Assembly: GCA_003165415.1 (NCBI GenBank)
Contig: PLUC01000192.1
Coordinates: forward strand, 1-44,505
Direction: 5' to 3'
Source of the DNA: Holophagaceae bacterium
GTDB lineage: Bacteria; Acidobacteriota; Holophagae; Holophagales; Holophagaceae
DNA length: 44,505 nucleotides
The position numbers and the translations under genes are program-made. Below the pieces are notes generated by a model, which was not told the DNA's origin, searched no databases, and saw nothing but the letters and a program-made list of their open reading frames with translations. Shown piece by piece: positions 18,772 through 27,255 of this stretch; positions within the stretch are counted from its first letter, which is position 1, and every line of letters begins with the position of its first letter.

Positions 18772-20483
18772 GGGTTGACCTCGGTGGTGCCCTTCACCCG
18801 TCCCACCCAGTCGGCGGTCTTCAAGTTGGGATCCAGGACCAGGGCGTCGCCCCGGCCCTCGCCCATCCGGCCCCGCAGGTTCACTCCGCCTTTGCCATTC
18901 ACCTGTTTCACCATGTTCCCTGCGCCCAGCGTTACCGAGATATGGTCCGCTTGCAAGCTCCAGCCCTGCCCTTGCGCCTCCACCCGGCCGTCCAGGTTGA
19001 TGACCGTGGGCAGGACGGTCCCCCGGTCGGCCTGCAGGTTGATGTCGCCGTCCAGGGCCGCCAGCGCGCCGGCGATGCCGTCGGGGAACGTCAGGACGTC
19101 CCCGGTGCGCACCAGCCGGGGCCCGGTGAGCCGCTCCCGGAACCGGTTCATGGTCACCGGCCGGCCGGTGAGGGTGTAGCGGTTGTTCTCCCACACCAGG
19201 CCGTCGCCCTGGCCGGTGGACCCTTCGCCGAAGTGGGCCACGATGGGGCCGTCGAACTCCCAGCGCTTGGGCGTGCCCCGGCCCTCGCCGGCGGTGAAGG
19301 TGCCCATCTCCCCCCGGCCCTGGGTGGGGGCCTGGATGCGCCACTGGCGGGTCTTGGTCCGGCCTTCGATGCGCGGGCTGCTCAGGGACCGGTTGCCCCA
19401 GGACAGCACCGCCTGGGACTCGGCCCAGCTCACCCCCACCGGGAGGTCGGCCGGCAGGTCCGAGCCGCCGGGGGCGGTGCGCTGGAGCACCCGGGGCGCC
19501 TGCAGCAGCAGGCGCTGCCCGTCCTGGGGCTGCTCCATGCGCACGTTGCCTTCCAGCCGCAGCCCCGACGGGGTCCACCGGGCGCCGTCGGAGCGCACCG
19601 ATTCGGTGCCGCCCTCGATGGCCCGGAGGGCGTGGAAGTCGGTGAAATCCACCTGCTCGAAGGCGCCGCCCTCCGGGGGCCGGGGCGCCCGGCCCCCGGA
19701 GGCGTCCCCATGCCAGCCGTCGTCCCGGGTGAAGGTGATGGGGGCGGAATAGCGGATCCATTCCTTCTCGATGTCCACGGTGTGGGCCTTGACCTGACCC
19801 CCGGTCAGTTGTGCCGTGACCTCATCCATATGGCCTTCCTTGAAGCCCAGGGCGGCCACCATGCGCTCGGCCTCCATGCTCCTGACGGTGCCGGGGTCGG
19901 CGGCATCCCAGCGGACCGGACCCTTGTCGGCGACGAATTTCCCATCCAGGCCCCGGTACCACCCCGCCGGCAGGTGCCACTGGCCCTTGCCGCTGCCCTG
20001 GAGGTCGTCCCAGACCAGGGGGGCGAGCCCGTGCCAGACGCCGTGCTCCCAGCCCAGGGCCGGTCCCGCATCGCTGATGAAGCCCTTGCCCAGCTGGGTC
20101 CCGTCCAGGTCGGTGTCCTCCATATCCATGGGGCCGAACAGGGTCCACACCCCGTTGGCCTTCTGGGCCGAGGGGGAGTGCATGGTCCAGGTGCTCGCGG
20201 TCTCCTGGAGGCGCCCCGTCACCTTCTGCAGGTGCAGGTCCTCCGCCTCGCCGGTGATGGTCTCGTAGGACATCACGAACAGGCCCGAGCCCAGGGGCTC
20301 GGTGACGGTGCCGAACCGGCCCTGGGCCGCGGGGCCCATGGCGCCGGTGTCGTTGGTGGGGCGCAGGGGCCGGGGACCCCTGACCACGAACAGGGTGGTG
20401 ACGCCGGTGATCGCGAGGATCATGGCGGTGCCCATGACCCGCCAGGTGGGATTCCGGGTGCTGAGGAACGGCCACCACCTCAT
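18768..20483 (-). CDS. Large LptC/LptA (OstA)-like LPS-transport protein
   Basis: The 571-residue protein has one N-terminal membrane anchor (about residues 16-34, MGTAMILAITGVTTLFVV), like LptC, then an extended beta-rich region of about 500 residues and a C-terminal OstA/LptA-like segment (GTVLPTVINLDGRVEAQG, WSLQADHISVTLG, KQVNGKGGVNLRG). LptC is usually about 190 residues and LptA about 180, so this looks like a fusion or expansion that could bridge much of the periplasm. It lies between recJ and lptB with start/stop overlaps on both sides. The role is inferred from context and the C-terminal pattern. Confidence 0.7.
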   Translation of the reverse strand: MRWWPFLSTRNPTWRVMGTAMILAITGVTTLFVVRGPRPLRPTNDTGAMGPAAQGRFGTVTEPLGSGLFVMSYETITGEAEDLHLQKVTGRLQETASTWTMHSPSAQKANGVWTLFGPMDMEDTDLDGTQLGKGFISDAGPALGWEHGVWHGLAPLVWDDLQGSGKGQWHLPAGWYRGLDGKFVADKGPVRWDAADPGTVRSMEAERMVAALGFKEGHMDEVTAQLTGGQVKAHTVDIEKEWIRYSAPITFTRDDGWHGDASGGRAPRPPEGGAFEQVDFTDFHALRAIEGGTESVRSDGARWTPSGLRLEGNVRMEQPQDGQRLLLQAPRVLQRTAPGGSDLPADLPVGVSWAESQAVLSWGNRSLSSPRIEGRTKTRQWRIQAPTQGRGEMGTFTAGEGRGTPKRWEFDGPIVAHFGEGSTGQGDGLVWENNRYTLTGRPVTMNRFRERLTGPRLVRTGDVLTFPDGIAGALAALDGDINLQADRGTVLPTVINLDGRVEAQGQGWSLQADHISVTLGAGNMVKQVNGKGGVNLRGRMGEGRGDALVLDPNLKTADWVGRVKGTTEVNP

Positions 20484-22132
20484 GGGGCCTCCGCCGGTGC
20501 CAGGAAGCTCTCCACCCGCCAGCTCCGCCCCCAGCGGGCGCTGTCCATGGGGGTCACGGCCAGGCAGAGCGGGCCGTCCAGGTCCTCCTCCGCGCCGGTG
20601 GCGAACAGGGTGAGCTCCTCCGGCCCGCCCTGGAGCCGGAACTTGCGGTGGCCCTGGCCGAAGCTCCGGGCGGGCGCGGCCAGAAGGCCCTGGACCACCA
20701 GCAGCGGCTCAGGGAAGCCCTGGCCGAAGGGCTCCATGCGCTCCAGTTCGGCCTGGGCCGGGGCCAGGGCGGTGCCCGCGCCGTCCACCGCCACCGCGGC
20801 TTCGGGGCCCGCCGAGGCCTGGTCCAGGGCCACCCGCTCCAGGGTCTTGCGGATGAAGCCCAGCCGGCCGATGGGGAAGGTGAGGCCGGCGGCATGGCGG
20901 TGGCCGCCGCCGGACAGCAGGTAGGGACGGAGCAGGTCCAGGGCGGGGCGCAGGTCGTAGCCCTCGGGGGCGCGGACGGAGCAGTGGGCGATGCCGTCCA
21001 GAACCGTGCCCACCGCCGAGGGCCGGCCGGTGACCCGCATGCGCTGGCCGGCGACAATGCCGATGACGCCCTTGTGCGCGCCTTCGGCCAGCACCAGGTC
21101 GAAGGGGGCGTCCCCGGGTGGCGGCAGGGCCTGGGCCAGGGCCTTCTGGATCTCCCGGCGCGACAGGTTGAGCGCTTCCACCCGGGCCATGAGGGTCTGG
21201 GCCTCCCTCAGGTCGCGGGTGAGCAGGAGCCGCACCGCGTCCTCGGCTCCGCCCATGCGGCCCACGGCGTTGATCCGAGGCCCCACGCCGAAACCGATGT
21301 GCTGGGAGCGCACCGGCCCTTCCACCTTGGCGGCCTTGAGCAGCTCGGCCAGGCCTGGGCCGTTGGCCCCGTTCATCGCGGTCAGGCCGCGCTTGACCAG
21401 CAGGGCGTTCTCCCCGGTGAGCGGCACCATGTCGGCCACGGTACCCAGGGCCACCAGCTTGAGCAGGCCGTCCAGGAAGGGCCCGTCGCCGTCCTTGGGG
21501 CACGGCGCGGCGTCCAGGAGGGCCTGGGCCAGCTTGAAGGCGACGCCGACCCCGGCCAGGTTGGGGTTGGGGTAGCCGCCCAGGCCGGGGTGGACCACCG
21601 CGGCGGCCCCGGGCAGTTCCGGGCCCAGGGCGTGGTGGTCGGTGATGATCCAGTCCAGGCCCAGCTCCCTGCTGGCCGCCACTTCCGCCACGGACCGGAC
21701 GCCGCAGTCCACCGAGACCATCAGGGCCGGGCCGCGGGCGGCCGCTTCCCGGATGCAGTCCAGGTGCAGGCCATAGCCGTCGTTGAAGCGGTTGGGGATG
21801 AAGAAGCTGACGGCGGCCCCGAGCTTTTCCAGGACCCGCACCAGCAGGGCGGTGGCGGTGACCCCGTCCACGTCGTAGTCGCCGTAGACGCAGATGGGCT
21901 CGTGGGCGCCCAGGGCCTTGCGGATCCGGGCCACGGCGGCGGCCACGCCCTCCAGCAGGAAGGGGTCGGTGCTGCGGGCCCATCCGGGGTCCAGGCGCCA
22001 GGCCAGCTCCTCCTGGCGCATCCAGGCCAGGCGGGCGCCGGCGGCCGAGAGCCCCCATTCCCGCTCCAGCCCGGCCCAGGGGGCCGGCCCCGAGGGCACC
22101 GGCCTGCGGATCCGCCAGGGCAGTGCTTTCAC
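20480..22132 (-). CDS. recJ: Single-stranded-DNA exonuclease RecJ
   Basis: RecJ degrades single-stranded DNA 5' to 3' in recombination and mismatch repair. The 550-residue protein contains DHH-family motifs ICVYGDYDVDGVTATALL, VSVDCGVRS, IITDHHALGPELP, LVALGTVADMVPL and the DHHA1-type GGGHRHAAG. The GTG start at 22132 overlaps the accA stop (GTGA), giving VKALPWRIRRP; the frame stays open much further upstream but that stretch is the shadow of accA. Its stop overlaps the ATG of the LptC/A-like gene. Confidence 0.94.
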   Translation of the reverse strand: MKALPWRIRRPVPSGPAPWAGLEREWGLSAAGARLAWMRQEELAWRLDPGWARSTDPFLLEGVAAAVARIRKALGAHEPICVYGDYDVDGVTATALLVRVLEKLGAAVSFFIPNRFNDGYGLHLDCIREAAARGPALMVSVDCGVRSVAEVAASRELGLDWIITDHHALGPELPGAAAVVHPGLGGYPNPNLAGVGVAFKLAQALLDAAPCPKDGDGPFLDGLLKLVALGTVADMVPLTGENALLVKRGLTAMNGANGPGLAELLKAAKVEGPVRSQHIGFGVGPRINAVGRMGGAEDAVRLLLTRDLREAQTLMARVEALNLSRREIQKALAQALPPPGDAPFDLVLAEGAHKGVIGIVAGQRMRVTGRPSAVGTVLDGIAHCSVRAPEGYDLRPALDLLRPYLLSGGGHRHAAGLTFPIGRLGFIRKTLERVALDQASAGPEAAVAVDGAGTALAPAQAELERMEPFGQGFPEPLLVVQGLLAAPARSFGQGHRKFRLQGGPEELTLFATGAEEDLDGPLCLAVTPMDSARWGRSWRVESFLAPAEAP

Positions 22133-23079
22133 GAGGAGAATCTGCCCATCTTCGAGAACTTTTCGTAGCGCTGGGCCACCAGCTCGTCCGGGCCGAGGCC
22201 GGCCAGGCCCTCGAAGCCGCTCAGCACGGCGACCTTCACCAGGGCGGCCGCCTTGTCCCAGTTGCCGTGGGCCCCGCCCAGGGGCTCGGGGATGACGGCG
22301 TCGATCAGGCCCTGCTCCAGCAGGCTCGGCGCGGTGAGCCGCAGCGCCGCCGCCGCCGCGGGGGCCTGGGACGCGTCCTTCCAGAGGATGGAGGCGCAGC
22401 CTTCGGGGGTGATCACCGAGTAGATGGCGTATTCCAGCATGAGCACCCGGTTGGCCACCCCCAGGGCCAGGGCCCCGCCCGAGCCGCCCTCGCCCAGCAC
22501 CACCGACACCACCGGCACCCGCAGGCTGGCCATCTCCCGCAGGTTGCGGGCGATGGCCTCGGCCTGGCCGCGCTCCTCGGCGTCCAGGCCCGGATAGGCG
22601 CCCGGGGTGTCGATGAGGCAGAGGATGGGCCGGTTGAACTTTTCCGCCAGGTGCATGAAGCGCAGCGCCTTGCGGTAGCCCTCGGGCTTGGGCATGCCGA
22701 AGTTGCGCAGGATCTTCTGCTTGGTGTCGCGCCCTTTCTGCTGGCCGATGATCATGAGCGGCTTGCCGGCGATCCAGGCCATGGCGCAGACGATGGCGGC
22801 GTCGTCGCCGAAATTGCGGTCGCCGTGGACCTCCTCGAAGCGGTCGCAGATGCGCTCCAGGTAGTCGAGGGTGTACGGCCGCCGGGGATGGCGGGCCAGC
22901 TGGGTGCGCTGCCAGTCGGTGATGGAGGAGAACACCTCCGCCTTGAGCTTGTCGCACTTCTTGCGAAGCTTCTCCATCTCCTTGGCCTTGGCCGAGTCCA
23001 TCTCCAGGGCGCGGATCTGGGCTTCCAGTTCCAGGATGGGACGCTCAAGTTCGGCAAGGTCGGTGGGTTGTCCGCTCAT
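22129..23079 (-). CDS. accA: Acetyl-CoA carboxylase carboxyltransferase subunit alpha
   Basis: AccA with AccD transfers the carboxyl group from biotin to acetyl-CoA, the first committed step of fatty-acid synthesis. The 316-residue protein has the N-terminal helical LERPILELEAQIRALE, HPRRPYTLDYLERI, QQKGRDTKQKILRNFGMPKP (20), LIDTPGAYPGLDAEERGQ, and GEGGSGGALALGVANRVLML (20) oxyanion regions. It heads the accA-recJ-lpt-rpoN-hpf-mqnC run. A GAGGTG ribosome site lies close to the ATG. Confidence 0.97.
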   Translation of the reverse strand: MSGQPTDLAELERPILELEAQIRALEMDSAKAKEMEKLRKKCDKLKAEVFSSITDWQRTQLARHPRRPYTLDYLERICDRFEEVHGDRNFGDDAAIVCAMAWIAGKPLMIIGQQKGRDTKQKILRNFGMPKPEGYRKALRFMHLAEKFNRPILCLIDTPGAYPGLDAEERGQAEAIARNLREMASLRVPVVSVVLGEGGSGGALALGVANRVLMLEYAIYSVITPEGCASILWKDASQAPAAAAALRLTAPSLLEQGLIDAVIPEPLGGAHGNWDKAAALVKVAVLSGFEGLAGLGPDELVAQRYEKFSKMGRFSS

Positions 23080-23149
23080 GGCACCTCGGAGGTTGGGGGA
23101 TCCAGTTTAGCAGCCGTAGCGGCATAACCTGAACAGCACAGCTTATCCC

Positions 23150-23788
23150 TTACGGCTGCTTATGCCGGGGCCGAAACGACCTGTCCAGGCTATGTCTAGA
23201 CGACGGCTTAGCGTGGGTCTCGCGCTTTTCCAGGAAGGCTTCCAGGGCCTCGGGGGTGTCCACGTCCAGCCATGGGTCCCCTTCCGCGTCCAGCACCAGG
23301 CAGGGCAAGGCTTCCACCAGGGACAGCAGCGAAGCGGACCCGGTGCCGGGCAGCCGCTCCACCAGGGCGTCCGCCAGGAACCCGCCCAGGGGCTGGATCC
23401 GGCCTCCGGCCCGGGCCAGGACCCAGTGGGCCGCCGGGGGATCGGCCGCGGCGGCGGAGGCGTGCCAGGGGGCCAGGGTCTCCGGAGTCCAGCGGATCTG
23501 GTCGCAGGCGACGACCCACCAGCGCAGGGGGTGGGGCCGGGGAAGCAGGGCCCAGTGGCGCAGGGCCGCGGCCGGGCCCGCCCGGGGGTCGGCGATGGGG
23601 GCCAGGTCCGGACGGTCGGGGAGGCCCTCCCCCAGAACCTGCATGGGACAGCCGGGGAACACGGCTGCGAACACCCGCGCCAGGTGTCCGCCCCAGGTAC
23701 CGCCGTCCGGGTGGGGCCGCAGGTGCTTGGGACCGCCCAGGCGCCGGCCCCGGCCGCCGGTGAGCAGCAGGAGGCCGGCGGCGGGCAC
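23150..23788 (-). CDS. mobA: Molybdenum cofactor guanylyltransferase-like protein
   Basis: MobA attaches GMP to molybdopterin. The 212-residue GT-A fold shows the nucleotide-binding loop LLLLTGGRGRRLGGPKHLRP (20), a metal-site Asp in VVACDQIRW, and the C-terminal LDVDTPEALEAF seen in this family. The start is a GTG at 23788, two bases after the stop of the CMD-family gene. A general nucleotidyltransferase of the same fold cannot be excluded, since no other moa/mob genes are near. Confidence 0.8.
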   Translation of the reverse strand: MPAAGLLLLTGGRGRRLGGPKHLRPHPDGGTWGGHLARVFAAVFPGCPMQVLGEGLPDRPDLAPIADPRAGPAAALRHWALLPRPHPLRWWVVACDQIRWTPETLAPWHASAAAADPPAAHWVLARAGGRIQPLGGFLADALVERLPGTGSASLLSLVEALPCLVLDAEGDPWLDVDTPEALEAFLEKRETHAKPSSRHSLDRSFRPRHKQP

Positions 23789-23790
23789 GG

Positions 23791-24123
23791 TCAGGCCTTC
23801 TTCTCGCCCTTTTCCAGGACGTCCTGGACCCAGCCGTAGGCCGCCACGGCCCCGGGCATGCCCAGGGTGGCGGCGGCCAGCACCACCACCTGGTCCATCT
23901 CGTCGGCGGTGACGCCGGCCTTGAGGGCCTTGCGCGCGGCGGCATGCACCGCGCCCTCCTTGAAGGCGCCGATGGCCACGGCCAGCTTCACCAGGCGGCT
24001 GGAGCGCGGGTCCAGGGGGCCTTCGGCTTCCGCTTCGTGGATGGCCTCCCAGGCCTGGCCCAGCTTGGGGAAGCGCTCGATGAAGGCGCTGTATTTCTTG
24101 GGCGGTTCTGAGGACTTGGACAT
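23791..24123 (-). CDS. Carboxymuconolactone decarboxylase (CMD/AhpD-fold) family protein
   Basis: The 110-residue helical protein follows the CMD fold: LVKLAVAIGAFKEGAVHAAA (20), RKALKAGVTADEMDQVVVLA (20) and a C-terminal helix. The CxxC of peroxidase-type AhpD proteins is missing; there is no cysteine at all, leaving a single His (in AVHAAA). It is therefore not an AhpD-like reductase. ATG 24123 is preceded by AGGAG. It is probably co-transcribed with mobA. Function unknown. Confidence 0.82.
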   Translation of the reverse strand: MSKSSEPPKKYSAFIERFPKLGQAWEAIHEAEAEGPLDPRSSRLVKLAVAIGAFKEGAVHAAARKALKAGVTADEMDQVVVLAAATLGMPGAVAAYGWVQDVLEKGEKKA

Positions 24124-24178
24124 GGGAACTCCTGGACGGGAGTATAACGCTCCCATCCGGAGTTCCCGAATGGACCGG

Positions 24179-25444
24179 TCACGGGGAGACGGTGCGTCGT
24201 TGCCGGATGGAGAGGATCAACAGTCCGCCGACGACCCCGAACACCCCGATCAGGCTGAAGGCCCAGGTGAAGTTGCCGGTGATCTGCTTGAGCGATCCGA
24301 TCAGCTGCGGCCCGACGAAACCGCCGAACAGGTTGCCGACGCTGCCGATCATGGCGCTGGCCGGGATCGCCATGCGCGACGGGAACAGGTCCGTCACCAG
24401 GGTGGAGATGAGCGGCAGGGTCATGTACATGGTGCCGCCGACCAGGACGAAGACGATCAGCTTGGTCAGTCCCGCATCCACCTGCGAGCCCAGGAACAGC
24501 AGGATTCCGCCGACGATCATCGGCAGCCCCGCGTGGAGCCGGCGTTCCTTGTGCCGGTCCGAGCTCCGGGTGCACCACACCAGGCCGATGCCGGCCGCCA
24601 CGTAGGGCACCGCGTTCACCAGGCCGATGCTGACGATGTTCAAGCTGGTGGCCGCCTTGATCACGCTCGGCAGCCAGAGGCTGAAGCCGTAGAAGATCAT
24701 GTTGTTGAAGCAGGTCGCGCCCAGCAGCAGCCACACGGTGGGTTGCCGCAGCATGGCGCGCCAGTCGGGAGAGACGTGGGTCGCCGCGAACGCCTGCTTC
24801 TCGGCGGCGAGTCCGGCCTCCAGCGCCTGGCGCTCCTCCGCCGGCATCCAGCGGGCATGGTCGAGGTCCCTGGGAATGTTGAACCACCAGACCACGGCCC
24901 AGAGCCAGGCGGGCAGTCCGCCCAGGATGAACATCCAGTGCCAGTTGGAATACTGCAGCACCAGGCCGGAAAGGGGGCCCGACAGCAGCGCCCCGAACGG
25001 CATGCTCAGGTTCCACAAGCCGATCGCCCTGCCCCGCTCGGATCTCAGGAACCATTGCGAGAGCAGCAGGAGGAGGGCGGTCCAGAGCGGCCCCTCGGCC
25101 AGGCCGAGCAGGAAGCGCAGGGCGACCAGCTGATAGAAGCTGTGCACCAGCCCGGTGCTCATGGAGAACAGGCCCCAGGTCAACAGGGACGCCAGGACCA
25201 CGCGCCTGGCCCCGAAGCGCAGCGCCAGCCATCCGCCCCCCAGGAAACTGGGCAGGTAGCCCCAGAAGAAGATGCCGCCGGCGAATCCCTGCATCGAGGG
25301 CGACAGATGCAGTTCGGCGGCCATGCTGGGCATGGCCATGCCGATGTTCACCCGGTCGAAGAAGGCGATGGTGTAGAGCAGGAAGATGACGGGAATCAGG
25401 TGCAGCCAGCGGGTCCTGCCGATCGGGGCGCCGGAGGGGTCCAT
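24179..25444 (-). CDS. MFS permease of the anion:cation symporter (sugar acid/tartrate) type
   Basis: The 421-residue, 12-helix transporter has the ACS-family pattern: IAFFDRVNIGMAMPSM in helix 1, FFWGYLPSFLGGGWLALRFG (20), RFLLGLAEGPLWTALLLLLS (20) and a central loop after helix 6. Relatives move D-galactonate, glucarate, tartrate or phthalate. Its ATG overlaps the DJ-1/PfpI stop (TGATG). Divergence from an enolase-superfamily acid-sugar-type enzyme supports an organic-acid substrate; the exact one is not readable. Confidence 0.85.
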   Translation of the reverse strand: MDPSGAPIGRTRWLHLIPVIFLLYTIAFFDRVNIGMAMPSMAAELHLSPSMQGFAGGIFFWGYLPSFLGGGWLALRFGARRVVLASLLTWGLFSMSTGLVHSFYQLVALRFLLGLAEGPLWTALLLLLSQWFLRSERGRAIGLWNLSMPFGALLSGPLSGLVLQYSNWHWMFILGGLPAWLWAVVWWFNIPRDLDHARWMPAEERQALEAGLAAEKQAFAATHVSPDWRAMLRQPTVWLLLGATCFNNMIFYGFSLWLPSVIKAATSLNIVSIGLVNAVPYVAAGIGLVWCTRSSDRHKERRLHAGLPMIVGGILLFLGSQVDAGLTKLIVFVLVGGTMYMTLPLISTLVTDLFPSRMAIPASAMIGSVGNLFGGFVGPQLIGSLKQITGNFTWAFSLIGVFGVVGGLLILSIRQRRTVSP

Positions 25445-26034
25445 CACTGCTCCCCTCGGGTCATGGCGGCGATGATGGCCAGGCAGAACTCCGGCAGATC
25501 GTCCGGGCAGCGGGCGGTGATGAGGTTGCGGTCAACGACGGCCGCGCCGTCCTCCCACAGGGCGCCGGCATTCGTCAGATCGTCCTTCAGGCTGATCCAG
25601 CTGGTGACCCGGCGGCCCCGGACGATCCCGGCCGAGATCGGCAGCCAGGGAGCGTGGCAGATGGCCCCGATCACCTTGCCGGCGGCGTCGGCGCGGCGGA
25701 TGAAGTCGACGATGTAGGGCTCGCGCCGCAGGATGTCCGGGGCGAAGCCGCCGGGAATCACCACCGCGTCGAAATCCTCGGGCTTCAGGGTCAGCATGTC
25801 GGCCAGCTCGAACCGGCGGCCCTGGACCATGGGCACCGGCGGCACCGGATAGCCCAGCCGGCCGGTGATGGGCTTGGTGTCCCCCACATAGGGCCGGGCG
25901 CTGAAGCTGGCCCGGTAACAGCCGATGGTGATCCGCGCGCCCTCTTCGGACAGGCGGAGCAGCGGGTACAGCAGTTCGAGATCCTCGAACTCATGCGCCA
26001 CGGGCATGCAGATGGAACGTCCTTGGAGCTTCAT
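25444..26034 (-). CDS. DJ-1/PfpI-family protein
   Basis: The 196-residue flavodoxin-like protein has the DJ-1/PfpI nucleophile elbow VIGAICHAPWL (Cys followed by His) and the oxyanion area FDAVVIPGGFAPDILRRE. Members include glyoxalase III-type hydratases, amidases and chaperones. It is the first gene of the leftward arm with the MFS permease, directly at the shared divergent promoter. A GGAGG ribosome site precedes the ATG. It may act on the imported compound or detoxify an aldehyde; this is inference. Confidence 0.87.
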   Translation of the reverse strand: MKLQGRSICMPVAHEFEDLELLYPLLRLSEEGARITIGCYRASFSARPYVGDTKPITGRLGYPVPPVPMVQGRRFELADMLTLKPEDFDAVVIPGGFAPDILRREPYIVDFIRRADAAGKVIGAICHAPWLPISAGIVRGRRVTSWISLKDDLTNAGALWEDGAAVVDRNLITARCPDDLPEFCLAIIAAMTRGEQ

Positions 26035-26060
26035 GGTGGGTCCTCCGGGTGGGATTCCCG

Positions 26061-26096
26061 ATGATATTTGATATAATATTTTTTATCAAGTATTCT
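26061..26096. promoter_or_regulatory. Symmetric divergent promoters with an inverted-repeat operator
   Basis: An inverted repeat ATA-n-TTGATA-N10-TATCAA-n-TAT (26064-26093) lies in an AT-rich island between the two arms of the catabolic module. TTGATA (26068-26073) plus TATTCT (26091-26096), 17 bases apart, makes a rightward promoter. On the other strand TTGATA (26089-26084) plus TATCAT (26066-26061), also 17 apart, makes a leftward one. The same arms therefore serve as both -35 boxes and as a dyad, a likely site for the GntR regulator encoded at 27252. Confidence 0.65.
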
Positions 26097-26115
26097 GAAA
26101 TCTCCCGAGGTCCCC

Positions 26116-27255
26116 ATGAAAATCGTTGAAATCAAGGCCTATCCCGTCACCGTCCCGGTTCCGCCCGAGCACCGGGTGCGTCTGGGCATCGGCACCATGG
26201 TCAAGCGCGATATCGTCTTCGTGAAGGTGACCACGGCCAGCGGGCTGGTGGGCTGGGGCGAGTCGCACCACGGGCGGGCCCACCTGGCCATCGCCACCCT
26301 GGTCAACACCACCCTGCGCCAGCTGGTGACGGGGATGGACGCCACCGACGTGAACGGGGTCTGGTCCAAAATCTACAAGTTCCAGCTGGGCAGCCACGGC
26401 ATGGGCAGCGCCTGTGCCATGGCCATGAGCGGCATCGACATGGCGCTCTGGGACATCCGCGGCAAGGCCGTCGGCTGGCCGCTGTACAAGCTGCTGGGCG
26501 GGCGCAGCCGCAGGGTTCCGGCCTATGCCGGCGGCATCTCCCTGGGCATCCAGCCGCCCGCGTCGCTGGTGGAGGAGGCCAAGGATTTCGCCGCCCGGGG
26601 TTTCCGGGCGATGAAGCTGCGCATCGGCGGCGATTCGGTGACGGCCGACATCGCCCGGGTCGAGGCGGTGCGCGCCGCGCTGGGGCCGGACATCGACCTC
26701 CTCACCGACGCCAACACCGGCTACAGCCTGGGCGATGCGCGCCGGGCCATGCCGGCCTTCGCCGCCTGCGCCGTGGGCTGGCTGGAGGAGCCGTTCCCGG
26801 GCCACGACTACCGCCTCTACCGCCAGGCCAAGGGTTTCGCCCCGGTGCCCCTGGCGGCGGGCGAAAACCATTACACCCGCTTCGAGTTCAGCCGGCTGAT
26901 CGAGGAGGAGGCGGTGGACATCCTGCAGCCCGACCTGTCCAAGTGCGGCGGCATCACCGAAGCCCTGAAGATCGCCGCCATGGCGTCCGCCTACAAGCTG
27001 CCGATCCACCTGCACAGCAGCCAGGGGATCAATCAGATGGCCTCGGTGCAGGTTCTGAGTACAATCGAGAACGGCGGCTATTTTGAAGCCGACTGCTCGC
27101 TCAACAACCCGCTGCGCGATGAACTGATCGACCCGCCCATCCGCATCCAGGCCGACGGGACCATTTCGCCGAGCGAGAAGCCGGGCATCGGGGTCGACGT
27201 GAACGAGGACATGATTTTCCATTTCCCCGGAACAGAAGGGCCGGCATACGTATGA
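26116..27255 (+). CDS. Enolase-superfamily (mandelate racemase/muconate lactonizing) enzyme
   Basis: The 379-residue enzyme has the capping domain and TIM barrel of the MR/MLE group, which abstract a proton next to a carboxylate. Residues expected at the active site are visible: K167-x-R169 (MKLRIGG), metal ligands D198 (LLTDANTGY), E224 (WLEEPFPG) and E250 (AAGENHYT), then D273/K276 (LQPDLSKCGG) and H298/H300 (IHLHSSQG). This set suggests an acid-sugar dehydratase, racemase or cycloisomerase; the substrate is not determinable. It is followed by gntR with a four-base ATGA overlap. Confidence 0.88.
   Translation: MKIVEIKAYPVTVPVPPEHRVRLGIGTMVKRDIVFVKVTTASGLVGWGESHHGRAHLAIATLVNTTLRQLVTGMDATDVNGVWSKIYKFQLGSHGMGSACAMAMSGIDMALWDIRGKAVGWPLYKLLGGRSRRVPAYAGGISLGIQPPASLVEEAKDFAARGFRAMKLRIGGDSVTADIARVEAVRAALGPDIDLLTDANTGYSLGDARRAMPAFAACAVGWLEEPFPGHDYRLYRQAKGFAPVPLAAGENHYTRFEFSRLIEEEAVDILQPDLSKCGGITEALKIAAMASAYKLPIHLHSSQGINQMASVQVLSTIENGGYFEADCSLNNPLRDELIDPPIRIQADGTISPSEKPGIGVDVNEDMIFHFPGTEGPAYV

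Noticed and set aside
20480-22957. RecJ extended far upstream in the same open frame
   Set aside because: The extra part lies opposite the true reading of accA; the GTGA overlap gives a normal RecJ N-terminus.
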